Below, in pieces: positions 12,957-13,573 of a DNA stretch of 13,573 nt (position 1 is its first letter; each line of letters starts with the position of its first letter). A model generated the notes under the pieces. It worked only from the letters and a program-made list of their open reading frames with translations, had not been told where the DNA came from and made no database searches. The DNA comes from Xanthobacteraceae bacterium (GTDB lineage Bacteria; Pseudomonadota; Alphaproteobacteria; Rhizobiales; Xanthobacteraceae), in the NCBI GenBank assembly GCA_030044035.1, contig JASHWN010000203.1:1-13573 (forward strand). The letters are read 5' to 3'. Made by a program: the position numbers and the translations under genes.

Positions 12957-13573
12957 ATGCAAATCCTCGTCGTCGGCGCCGGCGTCATCGGGCTTGCGGT
13001 CGCGCGCGAGGCGGCGCGGCGCGGCCATGACGTGACCGTCGCCGAGGCGACCGGCGGCATCGCCAACGGCGTGTCCTCGCGCAACAGCGAGGTCATTCAC
13101 GGCGGCCTGTACTATCCGACCGGCTCGAGCCGCGCGGTGCACTGCGTGCGCGGCCGGCGCATGCTGTACGAGTTTTGCGCCTCGCACGGCGTGGCGCACC
13201 AAAAATGCGGCAAGCTCGTGGTGGCGACCAACGCCGCCGAGCTCGCCAAGGTCGAGAGCATCGCCGGGCAGGCTTTAGCCAACGGCGTGGAGAACACCGA
13301 AATCATCGGCGGCAATGCGGCGCGCACCTTGGAGCCGGAATTGTCCTGCATCGGCGCGCTGTGGTCGCACGAGACCGGCATCATCGACAGCCACGGTTTC
13401 ATGCTGGCGCTGTGGGGCGAGCTGGAAGAAAGCGGCGGCATGATCGCGTTCGCCACCCCGGTCGAGCGTATGGCCTATAAGGCGCTGCACTGGCAGGTCG
13501 CGTTCGGCGGCGGCGACGCCGGCGTGATGGAGTTCGACGCGGTGGTCAATTCCGCCGGGCTTGGCGCCCAGAA
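12957..13573 (+). CDS. FAD-dependent oxidoreductase, LhgO/L-2-hydroxyglutarate oxidase-like, 5' part
   Basis: About 205 N-terminal residues are visible; the gene runs off the right edge with no stop. ILVVGAGVIGLAVAREAARR contains the FAD-binding G-x-G-x-x-G (G7, G9, G12), with E30 ending the second strand. NSEVIHGGLYYPTGS matches the conserved HSG-V-I-H-x-G-x-Y-Y segment of L-2-hydroxyglutarate oxidase and dehydrogenase proteins in the DAO superfamily, and the LEPEL and ETGIID-SHGFM blocks also fit. Such enzymes oxidise a 2-hydroxy acid to the 2-oxo acid and pass electrons to the quinone pool or O2. ATG 12957 has an AAAGG site about 10 bases upstream. It probably follows the ABC permease in the same transcript. 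The substrate could be another hydroxy or amino acid. Confidence 0.88.
   Translation, partial: MQILVVGAGVIGLAVAREAARRGHDVTVAEATGGIANGVSSRNSEVIHGGLYYPTGSSRAVHCVRGRRMLYEFCASHGVAHQKCGKLVVATNAAELAKVESIAGQALANGVENTEIIGGNAARTLEPELSCIGALWSHETGIIDSHGFMLALWGELEESGGMIAFATPVERMAYKALHWQVAFGGGDAGVMEFDAVVNSAGLGAQ

Noticed and set aside
11934..13202. 422-codon open frame on the minus strand
   Set aside because: Antisense to the permease and the FAD oxidase, with a histidine-, arginine- and aspartate-rich product and no domain.

Overview
The window reads as chromosomal DNA of a high-GC alphaproteobacterium. The protein types and the dense set of palindromic intergenic repeats resemble Hyphomicrobiales such as Bradyrhizobium, Rhodopseudomonas or Pseudolabrys. 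This placement is by resemblance only. I see no rRNA, tRNA, CRISPR array, prophage or plasmid function.

Left part (1-1127): the 3' end of an L(+)-tartrate dehydratase / class I fumarase alpha-type subunit, then its beta-type partner, separated by a two-hairpin repeat. Next (1256-3727, minus strand): a class III-like polyphosphate kinase 2, then a TauD/TfdA-type Fe(II)/2-oxoglutarate dioxygenase that overlaps by 4 bp a cupin resembling cysteine/thiol dioxygenases. Divergent from the kinase is a second-type FtsH membrane AAA+ protease (3848-5707), followed by a site-2 (M50) intramembrane protease (5898-6593) and a small YciI-like protein (6713-7021). A luciferase-like (LLM) flavin monooxygenase lies on the minus strand (7140-8330).

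Middle (8384-9243): a frameshifted, eroded IS3-family insertion sequence that runs into an AT-rich stretch.

Right part: a minus-strand pair made of a Rieske ferredoxin and a Gfo/Idh/MocA dehydrogenase resembling phthalate 4,5-cis-dihydrodiol dehydrogenase, overlapping by 4 bp. Divergent from it are an SsuB/TauB/NrtD-type ABC ATPase, its SsuC/TauC-type permease and the start of an LhgO-like FAD oxidoreductase. A good sigma70-type promoter serves the Rieske gene and a weaker one may serve the transporter.

The gene set suggests accessory catabolism of organic acids, organosulfur and possibly aromatic compounds, next to an energy and membrane-proteolysis cluster. No textbook defence, toxin or phage system is present. 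The least explained features are the palindromic repeats, of at least seven kinds. In several of them paired bases co-vary between copies or arms, so the hairpin itself seems to be conserved. Two of these repeats sit inside probable operons. The gene-level novelty lies in the pairings: TauD with a thiol-dioxygenase-like cupin, a Rieske ferredoxin with a dehydrogenase but no oxygenase, and PPK2 divergent from FtsH. None of these is proven to be a new system.
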